A stretch of DNA of 64,000 bases from Coprinellus micaceus (taxonomy: Eukaryota; Basidiomycota; Agaricomycetes; Agaricales; Psathyrellaceae). The notes beneath the pieces were generated by a model. The model saw nothing but the letters and a program-made list of their open reading frames with translations. It was not told where the DNA came from and ran no database searches. A program made the position numbers and the translations under genes. Below are positions 24,677-36,218 of the stretch, in pieces. Location: the NCBI GenBank assembly GCA_951394405.1, contig OX596340.1:1178001-1242000 (forward strand). The letters run 5' to 3'. Each line of letters opens with the position of its first letter. Position 1 is the first letter of the stretch.

Positions 24677-26911
24677 CTCTCTCCTCCCTCTCACCTACAG
24701 ATTCCGAATTATAACTTACTTACACGGCACCAGTGCCTTAAATTCAGCCAGCTAATATTTGTTCCCTCGCACTGCGACGAGATCCTGCTTCGGAAGCACC
24801 TAGGTGGCGGCATCATGCGAACGTGCCACTGGACGTTTGACCGCCAAGATGGATCGACAAGATTGGGTCTAGGCGCGAAGCGACTTAACTTATAATGTAT
24901 AGAATACTGCACTGCACATTCTTCTGTATGACTTATATGAAATTTGGCAGAACACCGTTATAATATGATCTACACGATTGCCGTCGGCGCTTCGAGGCCA
25001 GGAGGGTGCAGCCAAGTCGGGGTTGGCCTCGATGTCTGATCTCCGTCGCTTAAACTTTTGTCCCAGATACTTCGGTCCGAAGTAAGGTGAGCGTTGCTGT
25101 TCTTCCTCGATCGGAAGCTTCGAGCTTCGACGGCGACCATGGCTTGCTGGTGCTTCCGACGATTGTCCAGGTATCGACGATGCTTATTCGTGCTATTAAT
25201 ATGATCCCCATATGTCGAAGCTGCCTGCCCTATACATCGAAGGACATCCTTCCTGCAATGTCTTGGCGTTTCCTGCTTTGACGGAAGTCGCATCATTAGG
25301 GGGTCCCAGTTTGTGTGGTAATCCCTGCTTCTCATGTTGATCGGAATATGAGGCAAATGAGGCCGTAGGTGAGTGGCACTACGGCAGAGCTCCACCCGAG
25401 ACGTTCTAGTTGGAAGATGGATTTGCGATCGATGGTAATGTGTCGTTTCTTATCATATCTCCGTCGTGGCGGCTAATGGGCATTGAGCACCATCTGCTCC
25501 GTCTTTGCGAATGTTCCGACATTACTCCTGTCGCTCGATGTTTTTGTTAATGGATGGCTTCGAGATACGAGTACATCGCTTTCTGCACTCCAGTAGTGCG
25601 GTACATGCTGTTACGCCGTTATCAGGAAGGATGATTTATCTGCTATTGCCTCCCTGAAGCATGTCCGTAGCCGCAGAGAACTCGCCGAATCGAAGCTCTC
25701 ATAAATACCTCCCGATACTGTGTGATGGCGCCAATTCCCCTGACCTGAAGTCGTACCCCGATTCCCTATGTGACCAAGTGAAATGAGGGCATATCACACA
25801 CCCCATAGCTCTTTCGGGAGTACACTATCGACCGGTTTCCGGGGTTTGGAGTGAACGTTTAACCTTCGAATCCTGACTGCACTTCACAGTGATACCAAAA
25901 TATCTCCCCCTGGGTCCTAGATCGAGGGTCTGACCCAAGCTGCCGGTCATTTCAGGGTGCACCCTTGTCACCTTCGAATCCGTTGCCTTCACATTCCCCT
26001 GGACACTAATTAGCTTGCCACAGATTGTGACAGCTGAGAGGGACTTTAGCTGCCGTCGGCGTACCCACGTTGTTGGTGAATATAAGAGACCAAGAATTGG
26101 CAGCTGCAGCAGCATTAATTTGATCCTCGACGTCGGAATCAAAGGCTGCGACCACTGGCACTGGGCTGGCCGCTCCCAAATCCGTGGCTCGCGGGTACCT
26201 GTCAATAGTGTGCCTCGGGAAATCATACGAGATAGGTGGACAGTGGTTTGCACGGATACTCACCCGCAATGAGGGGGGCCAAAGCAGGCGAGACAAATAA
26301 GATCGTAATTCTTCAGAAAACAATAATTTGACACAGCATCCGATCCTCACGACGCACTAGCATTGCTATCCGACTGGATACCGTGCTCGGTAGGTGCTTT
26401 CGGGCACCGAGGAACATCCAAGTCACCAGTTTACTGAACTGAGCCTATACTGGTTTGCCAGATTGGAATCCAGGCCTTCAAAACACGCGCTGGAACGGCC
26501 CCGAAGCCATGTCAGCGCCTATAAGCGCCCATGGTTGCCATTTTTGGAGCTTTGAAATCACGCGTCAGGGCTGGAAGTTGCCGGGTAAGTCGCCGGCCTC
26601 CTTGTTGTCCAACTACCATCATCATCCATGTTCCATGACCGCTATTGTTGTCTTTTGCGGCCACTCGCGACGCCCGCCTTGTTTAGCCGTTAAAAGAGAT
26701 ACCGACTCATGAAGCGCTTACCTCTTTCTATTCCCTACTCCTTGACGGCGTCTGGTACGCGATAAACAACCCCATCCGCCACCCCTGCTGAGCGGGCAGT
26801 TCTATCTTCAAGGCGAGTAGGAGGAGAGTGCGAGAGAGGAGTATGAACTGATCTCCCTGCAGTATTGCATCTTATCATCCTGCTAGTCAGGACTTCAGGG
26901 TCGGAGTCACC
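24677..26911. other. Gene-poor interval, possible small unidentified gene
   Basis: No recognisable gene. On the minus strand between about 26350 and 25830, three open segments flanked by plausible splice sites read VAAFDSDVEDQINAAAAA, LSAVTICGKLISVQGNVKA and RGRYFGITVKCSQD. They could be exons of a small protein, but there is no ATG I can anchor and no family match. A single TAAGCGCCC motif lies at 26522-26530. Confidence 0.3.
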
Positions 26912-28773
26912 ATGGCATATAGACCAAGGGATACCTTTCCCGAATCCACCGCAGAAATCCTTTTGCTAGAGATCTTCTGCGAGAAAGACCTTCTCAACGT
27001 CAGGTACACAAGCACAGGGACAAACTGCCAAAATTTCTTTCAATCGGCGGTTGAGCCAGTAACACAATTGTTCGAGAAGCACGGGATCAAGCCAATCTTC
27101 CCTGCCCTCTGGCCCAACCGCATTCCCGACTACTTCCGGACGTTCTTTGACATCGTGAACCGAAAGAAAAACGGAAAGTGGTCAGATGGTACCAAGGAGG
27201 GGAAGAAAAAGTTGGACAAGCTTGAGGAGGAGCGCGAGAAGTTGAGGGTTGTGTGGCCTGACGTTCCATCCCGGCAACAAATGACAGAGGATCCCGGTTG
27301 CAGGGGACGAATCCTTTCCGAAGTAAGTGCTGGCGTCTCTGGTGATAGACCGACAGTCTAAACCCTTCAAACACTGGCTTCCGTAGCTTCTACATCACAA
27401 GAAGTCCCACCCTAGTGTCACTCCGACTCCAGCAGCTCTCGGCGACGATTTACTGGAGACGCCTCCTGTGCCCGGCGCAAACCCCCTTTCAGACGCGCTC
27501 CTCCCTGAGGGTTCTGAAAGCTCTACATCAACTCCAATTGTCCCACCGCAGGCCCCTTACATCCCATCGGTGTACCCAGACTCTTCCGACATTCTGGGTG
27601 GAATATCTGGTGCGTGTCCACCGCTCATCTTAGCGTTCACCAAGCTCATTACGGTCGGAAGGCCCGAGTTCAACTATGATCGAGAGGTCTCCAGAGCCTC
27701 ATTCCGACCCATCGTTGGCAGTGGGTGGTCCTCTGGGGGATTTCGTTTCGCCATCAGACTTTCTACGCCGACCTTCAAGCTTCGAGGAAACTCACTTTGA
27801 TTTCGACCCACTGCCGGCAATCTTTCAACTTGATCCAGATCCTCGAAGCTTGTCCCAAGCATCATGGGGCCGAGATAATTTTTTCTCGGTAGATGTGCTC
27901 TCGAATAGCAGTGTCTCGGAGCAACTCCCGTCCATTGCACGAGGTCGTTTAACACCTTCCGCCCAGATGGACGGCCATGGGAGGCTCAATTCAATACCGA
28001 TGCAGCACCCTATTCCAATCCGTAAACGCAAGTTCGAAGACTCGGCATCTGGGTCATTCACGCCTGGCTCTTCAAACGTACAATCTTCACAACCACCGAG
28101 GAAAAAACGGAAAGCCCACCAGCCAGAGGCCCTCGGGCCCCGACCTTCCCAAGGCGGTTCCGTTCCCGCGCAGACCCAAATAGACTATCGCGTTGAGGTG
28201 GACCCTTCCTGGTTACCTCAGCCTACACCGACGCATAGTTTCATGCGGTCCACGCCCCGCGCACCCAAGTCCTATCATCATTTCGACTACCAGACCTCCA
28301 ATCCACTTCCCGATCCCCTTTTCGACTACCAATTTCCCGGCTTGTATTCCCAAAGTCAAGTCGGCTTCTCCAACAGCGGTCAGGGGAATCGATACCTCTC
28401 CGATTTTTACCACAGCAATCTATCCTTCCCACTAGCAGGGGAGGGGTTCCTCTCCAGCGAAAGTCAGACGTATCAACTACCCCTCGGCGTCGCCCAATCT
28501 GATAGCAGTCATCTCGGAATGGCGGAGCCATCCTCGCATGCGCTCGGTTCGTGCACACCAAGCCACGGCGCTTCCGAAATGGACCCCAAACGACAACAAT
28601 TTATCAATTCAGCCATGCGTACGGCGATGGAGATATACCAGTATTCCTGGTGTCGGACTAATGCGCCGTGGACCAAATTGCAGCAAGTGGCTCGATCGGA
28701 AACGGCTTGGAATGCGTTGGTCGGGACCCTACCCCCTGGCACCCACCCTGGTCCTCCAATGCCATCTTTCTAG
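26912..28773 (+). CDS. Disordered protein with nuclear-localisation-like basic motifs, unknown
   Basis: Three exons (26912-27322, 27387-27609, 27662-28773) sum to 581 codons; the second intron (52 nt) is required to enter the long frame. The first about 130 residues look folded (FPESTAEILLLEIFCEKDL, LFEKHGIKPIFPALWPN, a Lys/Glu-rich helix KKKLDKLEEEREKL, VVWPDVPS). The rest is Ser/Pro-rich with two basic clusters, RKRKFEDSAS and PPRKKRKAHQ, which could form a bipartite NLS. The last 60 residues (QFINSAMRTAMEIYQYSW, TKLQQVARSETAWNALV) look helical. It sits immediately upstream of another disordered protein in the same direction. I recognise no family; a nuclear regulatory role is a guess from composition. 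Confidence 0.72.
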
Positions 28774-29240
28774 TCCCCCGCCCCTCGCCGCACAGCCGGC
28801 CTATCTACACAAACAAGCACACGACACCCACCCGTTTCAAGGGGTCGCACAATCTTTACACAATCTGCGGTGGCACCTTAGCCACCTTAATCTTAATCTG
28901 TATTAAAGTCTATATTATCAGTAACCATGTGCGTCCCGTTGTGCACGCACCCTCGTACTCGACTTGTTCTGACTCTTTTTGCAGGTCCCCCAGTACTTAG
29001 GGTTTATCAGCAACCTTGTCCCCTGCTTCCGTCACGCCCCATTTTCGCGTCGTCTCCATTGCTATCGCGGCCCCACACCGTTGTGTGTAGGGGCTATGGC
29101 AGTGTTTGAGCGTGCCATAAATTTCGTTCTGGCGCTTTTCACGACTTCCCAATTTCGTCACGCCTTCAACTCGACTCCTGTGCACACTGTCCCCTCTCCC
29201 GATAGTACCGTCCCGTTTCATCGTCCCCAAGGCCCCAGCG

Positions 29241-30683
29241 ATGCCCCCTGTGAAGAAGCCATGGCCTCGTACTCTCGAAGAGTTCGTTGCTTTGGAGGAG
29301 CTATGCGTTAGCCTCCTCACTGGAAGAGATGTTCCTCAGACCGCTTTGACATCCGAAAAGGCACGCCCACGAAGCGGTGTCCAGTTACTCAACAGCACAA
29401 GAGAAGAATGGGCGTCATGCTCGCCAACAGTCCCGACTCGGAAGCTTTCCAAGGCAGACATACATCCGTATTTTCATACACTACTGGAGAAGGCTGTGAA
29501 GCTCCTGGACGGGGACAATGCCAGGAAGCAGAACGTTGTCGATCTCCGGGAAGATTGCCTTTCCTCCCTTGAACTGTCCGAGGCAGATGTACGTCTATCT
29601 ACGAAGGGCCAGGGCGATATAACGGCACGGGTACGCGCCCAAGTCCCAGCGCCACGGGTCCGCCTTTCAACTGGCGAAAGAGTCCCCATTGAGGCGCAGG
29701 AGATGGGGTGGAATCGGGCTGCTTCTCGACGCATATCCCCACCTCGGCCTCCCATACCAAAATCTGCTGGGGCATCGTCCAAATCATTTAAGAGGAAGTT
29801 TGAGGAGCTACAAGACGACGACAGGGCGGACAAGAGGTCAAAACTCACCGGCACTATACCCGCCATTCCGTGCGAGTCCATTCAAGGTACGGCTGAGACG
29901 GACCCGGAGGATCTACAGGACATCTCCCATATGCTGGACATCTTGGCGTCTAATCCGGAGTTTAGATTCCCTGTTCAAGATCCACCGGCTTCCTCCATAT
30001 CCAGCCCCAAAAGACAAGTGAAGAGTATTAGTGCCCACGCCCAGCCTCCCAAAACCATGAGAGGCCGTATTGGGACGGGCCAGGCAACTACTAGCGCGAC
30101 AGAGTTTCTAATGCCGGAGCCCTCAGTTTCACGCTACAATCCAGACCTCATGTGTCCTACCCCGTCACGACCGGCTGTTGCCCTCCTTGGTCCACAATCT
30201 CACCCTGCTGGAACTCCGGAGTACTTCATTCCCCGTATCTCGATGTCGGGCCATCCTCGCAATGATGGATCCTGGACCAAGCCGAACGAATATCTTGTCA
30301 GGCATCCTGCGGAGGCGAGCCATGTGTCTGACGAACACCAAGCAGGGGTAGCCGAGGGAGTTGACCCCGTCGGCCTTGACGACGTCTACAGCACTGAACC
30401 TGAGACACTCTGCCCAGGTTCCCTGTCTGAACTTCTAATGCAATTTGGCCCCCCACCGCCTACAGTCGCCACCAGCGACGACATCTTTGCCCCTCTACTC
30501 GGCGACGATCCGGAAACTGGGCCACAATCGACTGTACTTCAGTCCCAAGCTTTGTTCGACCTTGAGTCGTACTTCACGGAAACATTCGACCTTGCAGGAA
30601 TCACCGCTTCAGAGCAGTTCAACTCACTGATGGAGGACCCCGCTCAATACGAGTCGAACACGGGCGATACATCTAGATGGTAG
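29241..30683 (+). CDS. Disordered acidic protein with NLS-like motif, unknown
   Basis: Single exon of 480 codons from the ATG at 29241 (MPPVKKPWPRTLEEFVALEE). A short helical N-terminus is followed by a low-complexity body. A basic cluster, FKRKFEELQDDDRADKRSKL, resembles the KRKFE...KKRK cluster of the preceding gene. A helix-like EDLQDISHMLDILASNPEFRF follows. The C-terminal 120 residues are acidic and rich in Phe, Leu and Asp (DDIFAPLLGDDPE, FDLESYFTETFDLAGI), the composition of transcriptional activation domains. No DNA-binding domain is visible. It may be a distant tandem relative of the upstream gene. Function unknown. Confidence 0.65.
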   Translation: MPPVKKPWPRTLEEFVALEELCVSLLTGRDVPQTALTSEKARPRSGVQLLNSTREEWASCSPTVPTRKLSKADIHPYFHTLLEKAVKLLDGDNARKQNVVDLREDCLSSLELSEADVRLSTKGQGDITARVRAQVPAPRVRLSTGERVPIEAQEMGWNRAASRRISPPRPPIPKSAGASSKSFKRKFEELQDDDRADKRSKLTGTIPAIPCESIQGTAETDPEDLQDISHMLDILASNPEFRFPVQDPPASSISSPKRQVKSISAHAQPPKTMRGRIGTGQATTSATEFLMPEPSVSRYNPDLMCPTPSRPAVALLGPQSHPAGTPEYFIPRISMSGHPRNDGSWTKPNEYLVRHPAEASHVSDEHQAGVAEGVDPVGLDDVYSTEPETLCPGSLSELLMQFGPPPPTVATSDDIFAPLLGDDPETGPQSTVLQSQALFDLESYFTETFDLAGITASEQFNSLMEDPAQYESNTGDTSRW

Positions 30684-30881
30684 AACTATTTCTTTTCTTC
30701 TCATGTTCAAACATCGTCCTCTTGAGCATTTCTATTTGATTTGGATGACATTGAAGAAAAATACACCAAGACCCATCTACAACTATTCCCTTGTCATTCT
30801 CGGACACCCGTAGATTTTCAAACTATCCTGCCTATTTCTCGCAAGTTGCCTAGACCTATACTTACACCGAAGGGGTTGAAT

Positions 30882-32611
30882 CTAATGCCAAATATCCACT
30901 CCCCAATGAGGATCGACAGAACGCACAGGTTTATGGCTCCGAGCGGCGTTCTCAAGGAGATCGAACAGATGCTGGGGCAGGCGGGTAACTATGAAAGTAT
31001 TTCCATGAGTATCTGGGAACGGCCGATTGTCTCGCACCGACGTACTCTGGAAGTTCTCTTCGACCCGGGAAGGCGTGACACTCTTGGGGAGGACCACGGT
31101 CTGAATACGTTTTAGTGTCGGAATGGGTCAAGCGGATCCATCGACCGGAATACTCACCCCGCGTTGAACGTGCCAAGAGATGTAGACTTGGGCAGGCGTT
31201 ATTCCTAAAACTTTGGCAATCTTCTTGACCTCGGGAATTTGCAACGTCTCCTTGACCCTTTCCGCACTGCCTAGGGGGGAGTAGGCCTCGAGCAGGATTC
31301 CGTTTTCCTTCGACCACTGGGACCAGTCGTCAGCCTCGACTGACCTCTGGATCTATTCCGAAACATCATATACCTTGAGCAATTCGGGCTGAGGGTTCCA
31401 GAAGTTAAGCTCCACTTGATTAATGACGGGTTTGATTTTCAGAGGATTGGCTGTCAGGTTCTGGAGTCTGGGTGGGTCATTAGGGAGTGATCGAGAATCG
31501 TTCAAACAAGCGAGGGCTACCTCCTGATGTTAAAACTGTGCTCTTGTTAGCACCAGTCGGTGGCAAAGGATGGTGAGACTAACTTGCTAACGCCAATATT
31601 CCTGATCTTGCCCTTCTGGACAAGCCCTTCCAGCTTCTGCCAAGTCGGGTAAGAGTTGTTCGTTAGGTCCCAGTCGATCTCCCTGGGAATTTTACCCTTC
31701 TTGAATGCCACAGGCCTGTATAAAAGTGTCACATGGGATTGAGCATCGAGAGGGACAGTGCCTACCAGTGGATGAGGTAGAGATCGAGGTAGTCAGTCCC
31801 CAATCGCGAAAGAGACTCGTCAAGGACGGGTTCAATGTCTTCAGGAGCGTGGAAGTCATTCCAGAGCTGACCCGGGCAATTGCTTTCAGGGTATGTCCCT
31901 CCTAAGAGCAAGAAGCGTACCTTGGATGTGATCCAGACATCCTTACGGGGTACCCCACTCTCTCTCAGGGCCTCACCGACTTCAGCTTCGTTCTACGGAT
32001 TTGAGAATCAGTCAGCGTGATGAGGTGTAGCAAGCAAGGACTAACTCCATAAATCCACGCGCCATCGATATGCCTGTAACCAGCTTTCAAGGCTGTCTAC
32101 AAACCAGTGAGCATGGCCCTTCCACCTTCGTTTTAAGCCATCCGCGTCGACAGACCTTGACGGCATCTCCAACCTTGCCCTTCTCGGCCCGCCAGACCCC
32201 TGCGACGCTTCAGTATACGCTGAATTCGGGACGAAGTATCCAACTTGAATGTAACGCACCGAGCGCGACAGATGGGATCTTATCTCCAGACGGGAGCGTA
32301 TAAGAAGTGGGTAGTGCGTGTTTTCCTCTGCACCCCGGGGAGCCAAGCTTCCCAAAAGCACCCCTGAAACCCCACACGATGAAGTATACCACGGACGCGA
32401 CGAGGAGGCCAGTGCCCAAAGATTTCTTCCAGCTCTCCCGCTGCTTCTGCGGTCCCACTGAGACCTCCTCCTGCTCCTCAACATCCTCAAAGTGGGCATA
32501 TTTCGGCGGCGCCTCCAAATCGGGGCGCGGGTGAGGACTGCTTACATTCTCTTCAAGGGTTGAGACGGGGAGATAGCCTTGGGACTGGTGCTTGGATGTT
32601 GGGAACGACAT
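30882..32611 (-). CDS. Aldo-keto reductase with N-terminal membrane anchor
   Basis: NADPH-dependent carbonyl reductase of the AKR fold. The catalytic tetrad can be assembled from spliced exons: Asp and Tyr in [16 protein letters not shown], Lys in VWITSKLW, His in YLIHWPVAFKKG. The cofactor segments [36 protein letters not shown] and [16 protein letters not shown] follow, ending in [10 protein letters not shown]. The SNFN motif is contributed largely by a 15-base exon (31535-31521). Unlike ordinary cytosolic AKRs, about 60 acidic residues and a hydrophobic helix ([18 protein letters not shown], residues 65-82) precede the barrel, so it is probably membrane-tethered with the barrel beyond the helix. 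The ATG at 32611 has a CACCACC context; an in-frame ATG at 32767 would lengthen the tail. Substrate unknown. Confidence 0.88.
31521..31535 (-). other. 15-base microexon of the aldo-keto reductase
   Basis: Flanked by CACAG on the 5' side and GTAGCC on the 3' side. Including it turns the junction into VSNFNIRRLQNL, the conserved nicotinamide-pocket segment of aldo-keto reductases; skipping it deletes the motif. Confidence 0.8.
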
Positions 32612-33808
32612 GGTGGTGCTTGACAACCAGGTAATATCGCCTTTCGGCATCGGATGAGGCAATGATGCGGCGTAGGCTGCCACGATCACGGGGTTCGAGC
32701 GCTTGAAACGGTGGGCGCCTAAATCTCCAAGGCGGCTGGATTCTTGCGCTGTTGACTCACTGGACATTCACGGGCCCGCTTTTCACTGGTCACGACCCAC
32801 GGCACCGACCCCCAGTCAACGAGCGTTAGCTTCACAGCGCTGTGAGTCACCGGCCATCACGACGTGGGGGTCTGACACACCTTGGCAGGGGCCGACGGCC
32901 TCGAGGCCGTGGCTCGCTGACGGTGTCTGTGGGCAATAGCGATACTGAGTTTGAAAATAGTGATGCCGCGCGGCAGCCCCTATCCGCACTCCACACCCAA
33001 AGGGATTCGCTATTTCCAAGGCTTCGAGGTCCAATTTTTGAAAAAGAGAGAACATATGGGGCATTTGAATATACCACTGGGATTATGGGTAGCTTGAGCA
33101 GCCCAGAACATATGTTTCTGCTGTTGAATCGGGTTTCTCTTGGACCCCATCCTCAAACCTGTGATGCCGCCCACTCACTGGGATCCCCTGTAGAATACAG
33201 GGGCCCGGGAGCAAAATTCGAGCTGGGACGGCAACTGAAGTGGAAAATACGCGCCTCGAGCGCACCAAGCGGCCCATTAAGCGCCCGACGACGGGAGCTC
33301 GTTGATCAGTTGTTCTTGGGCGCCGCAGGCGGGCCCTGCGAGGCTTTCCTTACAGACACCGAGTATTTGCTGCCTAATGGGCCTCAGGTACCGAAAGAGG
33401 GAAAATAGCAAAAACTCACGCTCGAAATTACGGAAACGGACGACAGGAACGACGAATTTGGTGAAACGAGGGAAATTATAGCGGAAATTACGAATCCGGC
33501 CTAGTCACATCACTTGCGACCATGCCACAGAGCGTTGGCTGCAGTCCTCCCTCGGAGAGAAGTCTCACTGAATCTCCCTTCTCTCCCCTCTCCTCCTCCC
33601 CCCTCCTTCTCCCTCTTTCCCTTTTTGGAATTTAGTTTTGTAATTATTTGTTGATTTCGACCCACAGACACCATTACCGAGCCGAGGCCGTCACCCGAGA
33701 TAGCCCGCTTGATGGAACGAAGGTGTATAAATGCTCTGTTGGCGGGCTGTTTCTTCAAAGGGGGTTGCGAGTCCGACTTGCATACCATCCCTTACTGAAG
33801 CCCACACG
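32612..33808. other. Intergenic region between AKR (-) and E2/F-box gene (+)
   Basis: Divergent promoter region. It contains one inverted copy of the short repeat (AAGCGGCCCATTAAGCGCCC near 33269-33286) and a strongly pyrimidine-rich tract (about 33560-33625) upstream of the + gene. The frame 32842-33408 (+) has no ATG start and no family features. Confidence 0.4.
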
Positions 33809-36075
33809 ATGGCCACCACATCTCCTCGCCTACTCGCCCGTCTCTACAGGGACCTGGCGGAGTTGCAGGAGCAGCCATACCCCGGTGTCGCCGTCTTCAT
33901 TGACGATGCTGACATCAGGAAGTTCTGTCTGGTGCTGACGCCTCCTGCTGGACCATGGAAAGGCCTCGCACTCCATTTCGACGTCGTACTTCCACCTAGC
34001 TGGGTAAGCAACTTCTTGTAGCTCCCCTCGCACTAGACGCACTGACCACATGACTTACATAGCCTAGCCACCCCCCCTCTGTCTCCTCAAGTGTCCACGG
34101 CATCGATCATCCCAATTTATTCGGAGGTTACATCTGCTGCGACCTCCTGAAACCCATGGATTGGCTAGAGCATGGCTATACTGGAGGATATACCCCCGCA
34201 CTCACCCTCCGCGGCCTCTTCCTCCAATTCCTCACCTTCTTTTCGAGTACCTCCGTCGAACAGGACTATGGTGATAGTATCGAGATCGGGGACGCACTAG
34301 TGTCCAACTTCATGCTCGAGAAGGACGTCGCGGTAGCCCAGTATCCTCGTGAAAGGTGCTGCCGCTACCAGTCTCAGTGCACCTGTGGTCCTCTCCAGCA
34401 GCAGCAGCAGCGAGACTTGGAGTGCAAGTGGAGGAGGGATGAACGCCCAGATATCGTCGTTAGCACATACCGTTCCACGGACGGCGGGATCACTCACAAA
34501 ACTAAAGGAGCGACGCCACACCCAGAAAGGATCCACCTCTTTCAGAGGAAGAACCCTCGTTGGCAGGCAACATTGGACTTGATCAGGACCTGGACATGCC
34601 GCAGGTGTCCCTATGGTTCGCCCAAACCACCTCAACGGTCCCTGGAGGGCGCATCCAGCGTTAGTGCCGACGAGACCCCTGCTTCCCTCTCATCCTCATC
34701 CCCCCCTCTCTTGCACCTCCTCAACGACGACGTCCTCCTTGAGGTCGCATCTCGAATGCCATCCGAGGACCTCATCACCTTCGGCCATGCGTACCTTCGT
34801 TTCCACACGCTGACCTCGACTCACCGTATCTTGTTGCTGCGAGAGCTACATTGCTTCTTCCTCAAAAAACCCCTCAACCAAGGAATCCTCGGTATTGGCT
34901 TATCATTCGAGCCTGGGTCGCGCATCCTGTCGTCGGACTTTGACTGGCTCAGCCTGGAGGCTTTCGAGGAGCATAATGTACGGAAGAGCATCCAGAAGCG
35001 CGATTTCGAGTTCTTCCTTCCCCTCGCTTTCAATGAAGGTCACTTTGCAGAAGCGAAGGAAGAGATTTGGAAGAGAGTCGGACTCATCGACACAGCTATT
35101 CGCCAGGCTGAGGTCGACAGGCAGGCCAATGGTCGCAGCAACGGTAGAGGGCGGGGACGGGTTGGGTATGCCGCACCAGCACGGATCAGCCCTACTCCAG
35201 CACCAACACAACCTCACCACAGGTTCGATGTCGTCTTTAAGATGATGAACAACATTGTTGTCTCTTTGATGAAGTCTTGCGACGACGCCCTCACCACAAG
35301 GGCCCGGCCCTCCTCCACCCCCAGTATCCTCCAGGCGTCAGAGAAAGCCGTCATCTCATACTGCCACCTCATGCACCTCCTCATTCGAATCTCGGCCTCT
35401 CACCCTCCCTTGCTCCAAGGGGCCCTGGCACGAATTCGATCCTTCCTCCAAACCCCAGTCAACCGCACCAAAGAGTCAACTCCAGACATGGGTGAACTCA
35501 TCGTCAGCATCACGCTTGTTCTGATCATGTTCCCGTCTGGTCACGCCAATGTCCCGACCTGGCCCACCCTGAGCGGTCCATTCCTCGAGGAAGCCATCAC
35601 TAGGAATGTTCGCTGGGTTTTGAAGGACGCCCCAGAACTCGAGGTTCTGGAGGAAGGCGCTAGCGACTATCGCCTCACAACGACCTTCTCCAAGTCCCGA
35701 ACTAGCTTGCGCTTGATCATGTTCCAGATCACCTTTCTTGACCTGTTCATCCGAACATACCACAAGATAGGCATTCGGAGGTTGGACCAGAACTATGGCT
35801 TCCCCGAGAGCCACTTACCAGGGCGGATGGTGGAGGAGATCAAGGCCATCTACAAGGTGGACACATGGCCTGGTTTCTTCGCAAAGGTGCAGTTCGGGAA
35901 GGTGTTCTCGAAGGAGAGTTTCACCGGGATGCTAAGAGATGCCGTGGCGAAGAGTCGTGACAGGAGGTACCACATCCCTGCTCGGCCTTCCGAGATGAAT
36001 AGGTTGAGAGTGGTGAGGAGGGAGCTGGAGAGAGCAAGGGATGAGGCTGTGGCCCAAACACGTAGGAACATGTAG
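33809..36075 (+). CDS. Ubiquitin-conjugating-enzyme-like (UBC) domain joined to an F-box-like region
   Basis: Two exons (33809-34003, 34063-36075), 735 codons. The first about 120 residues follow an E2 fold: RLYRDLAELQEQPYPGVAV, WKGLALHFDVVLPPSWPSHPP, then HPN at 81-83 and GGYICCDLL with Cys90 at the position of the E2 thioester Cys (canonical GxICLDxL), and a Leu-rich helix ALTLRGLFLQFLTFF. The intron lies within the E2 fold. A Cys-rich segment (RCCRYQSQCTCG near 161-172, CRRCPYG near 246-252) could bind zinc. Around 280-320, LLHLLNDDVLLEVASRMPSEDL resembles an F-box. The remaining 400 residues are helical and unknown, with a GRGRGRVGY patch. The F-box part is less certain than the UBC part. 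Confidence 0.82.
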
Positions 36076-36218
36076 TGTAGAGTACCTCTCATTACTAATT
36101 AACCTACCCTCCAGCCGGGAGGATTCGCTCACACCAACTATGCTTGGCTTAAGGGGAAATCAGTTGCATATAATACATTCACGTTCATAGTGAATCCCAA
36201 CGAAGTACGAACCGTCTA

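Noticed and set aside
26912..30683. Idea that the two NLS-bearing proteins are the mating-type homeodomain pair
   Set aside because: No WFxNxR homeodomain helix is present and the genes are tandem, not divergent as HD1/HD2 usually are.
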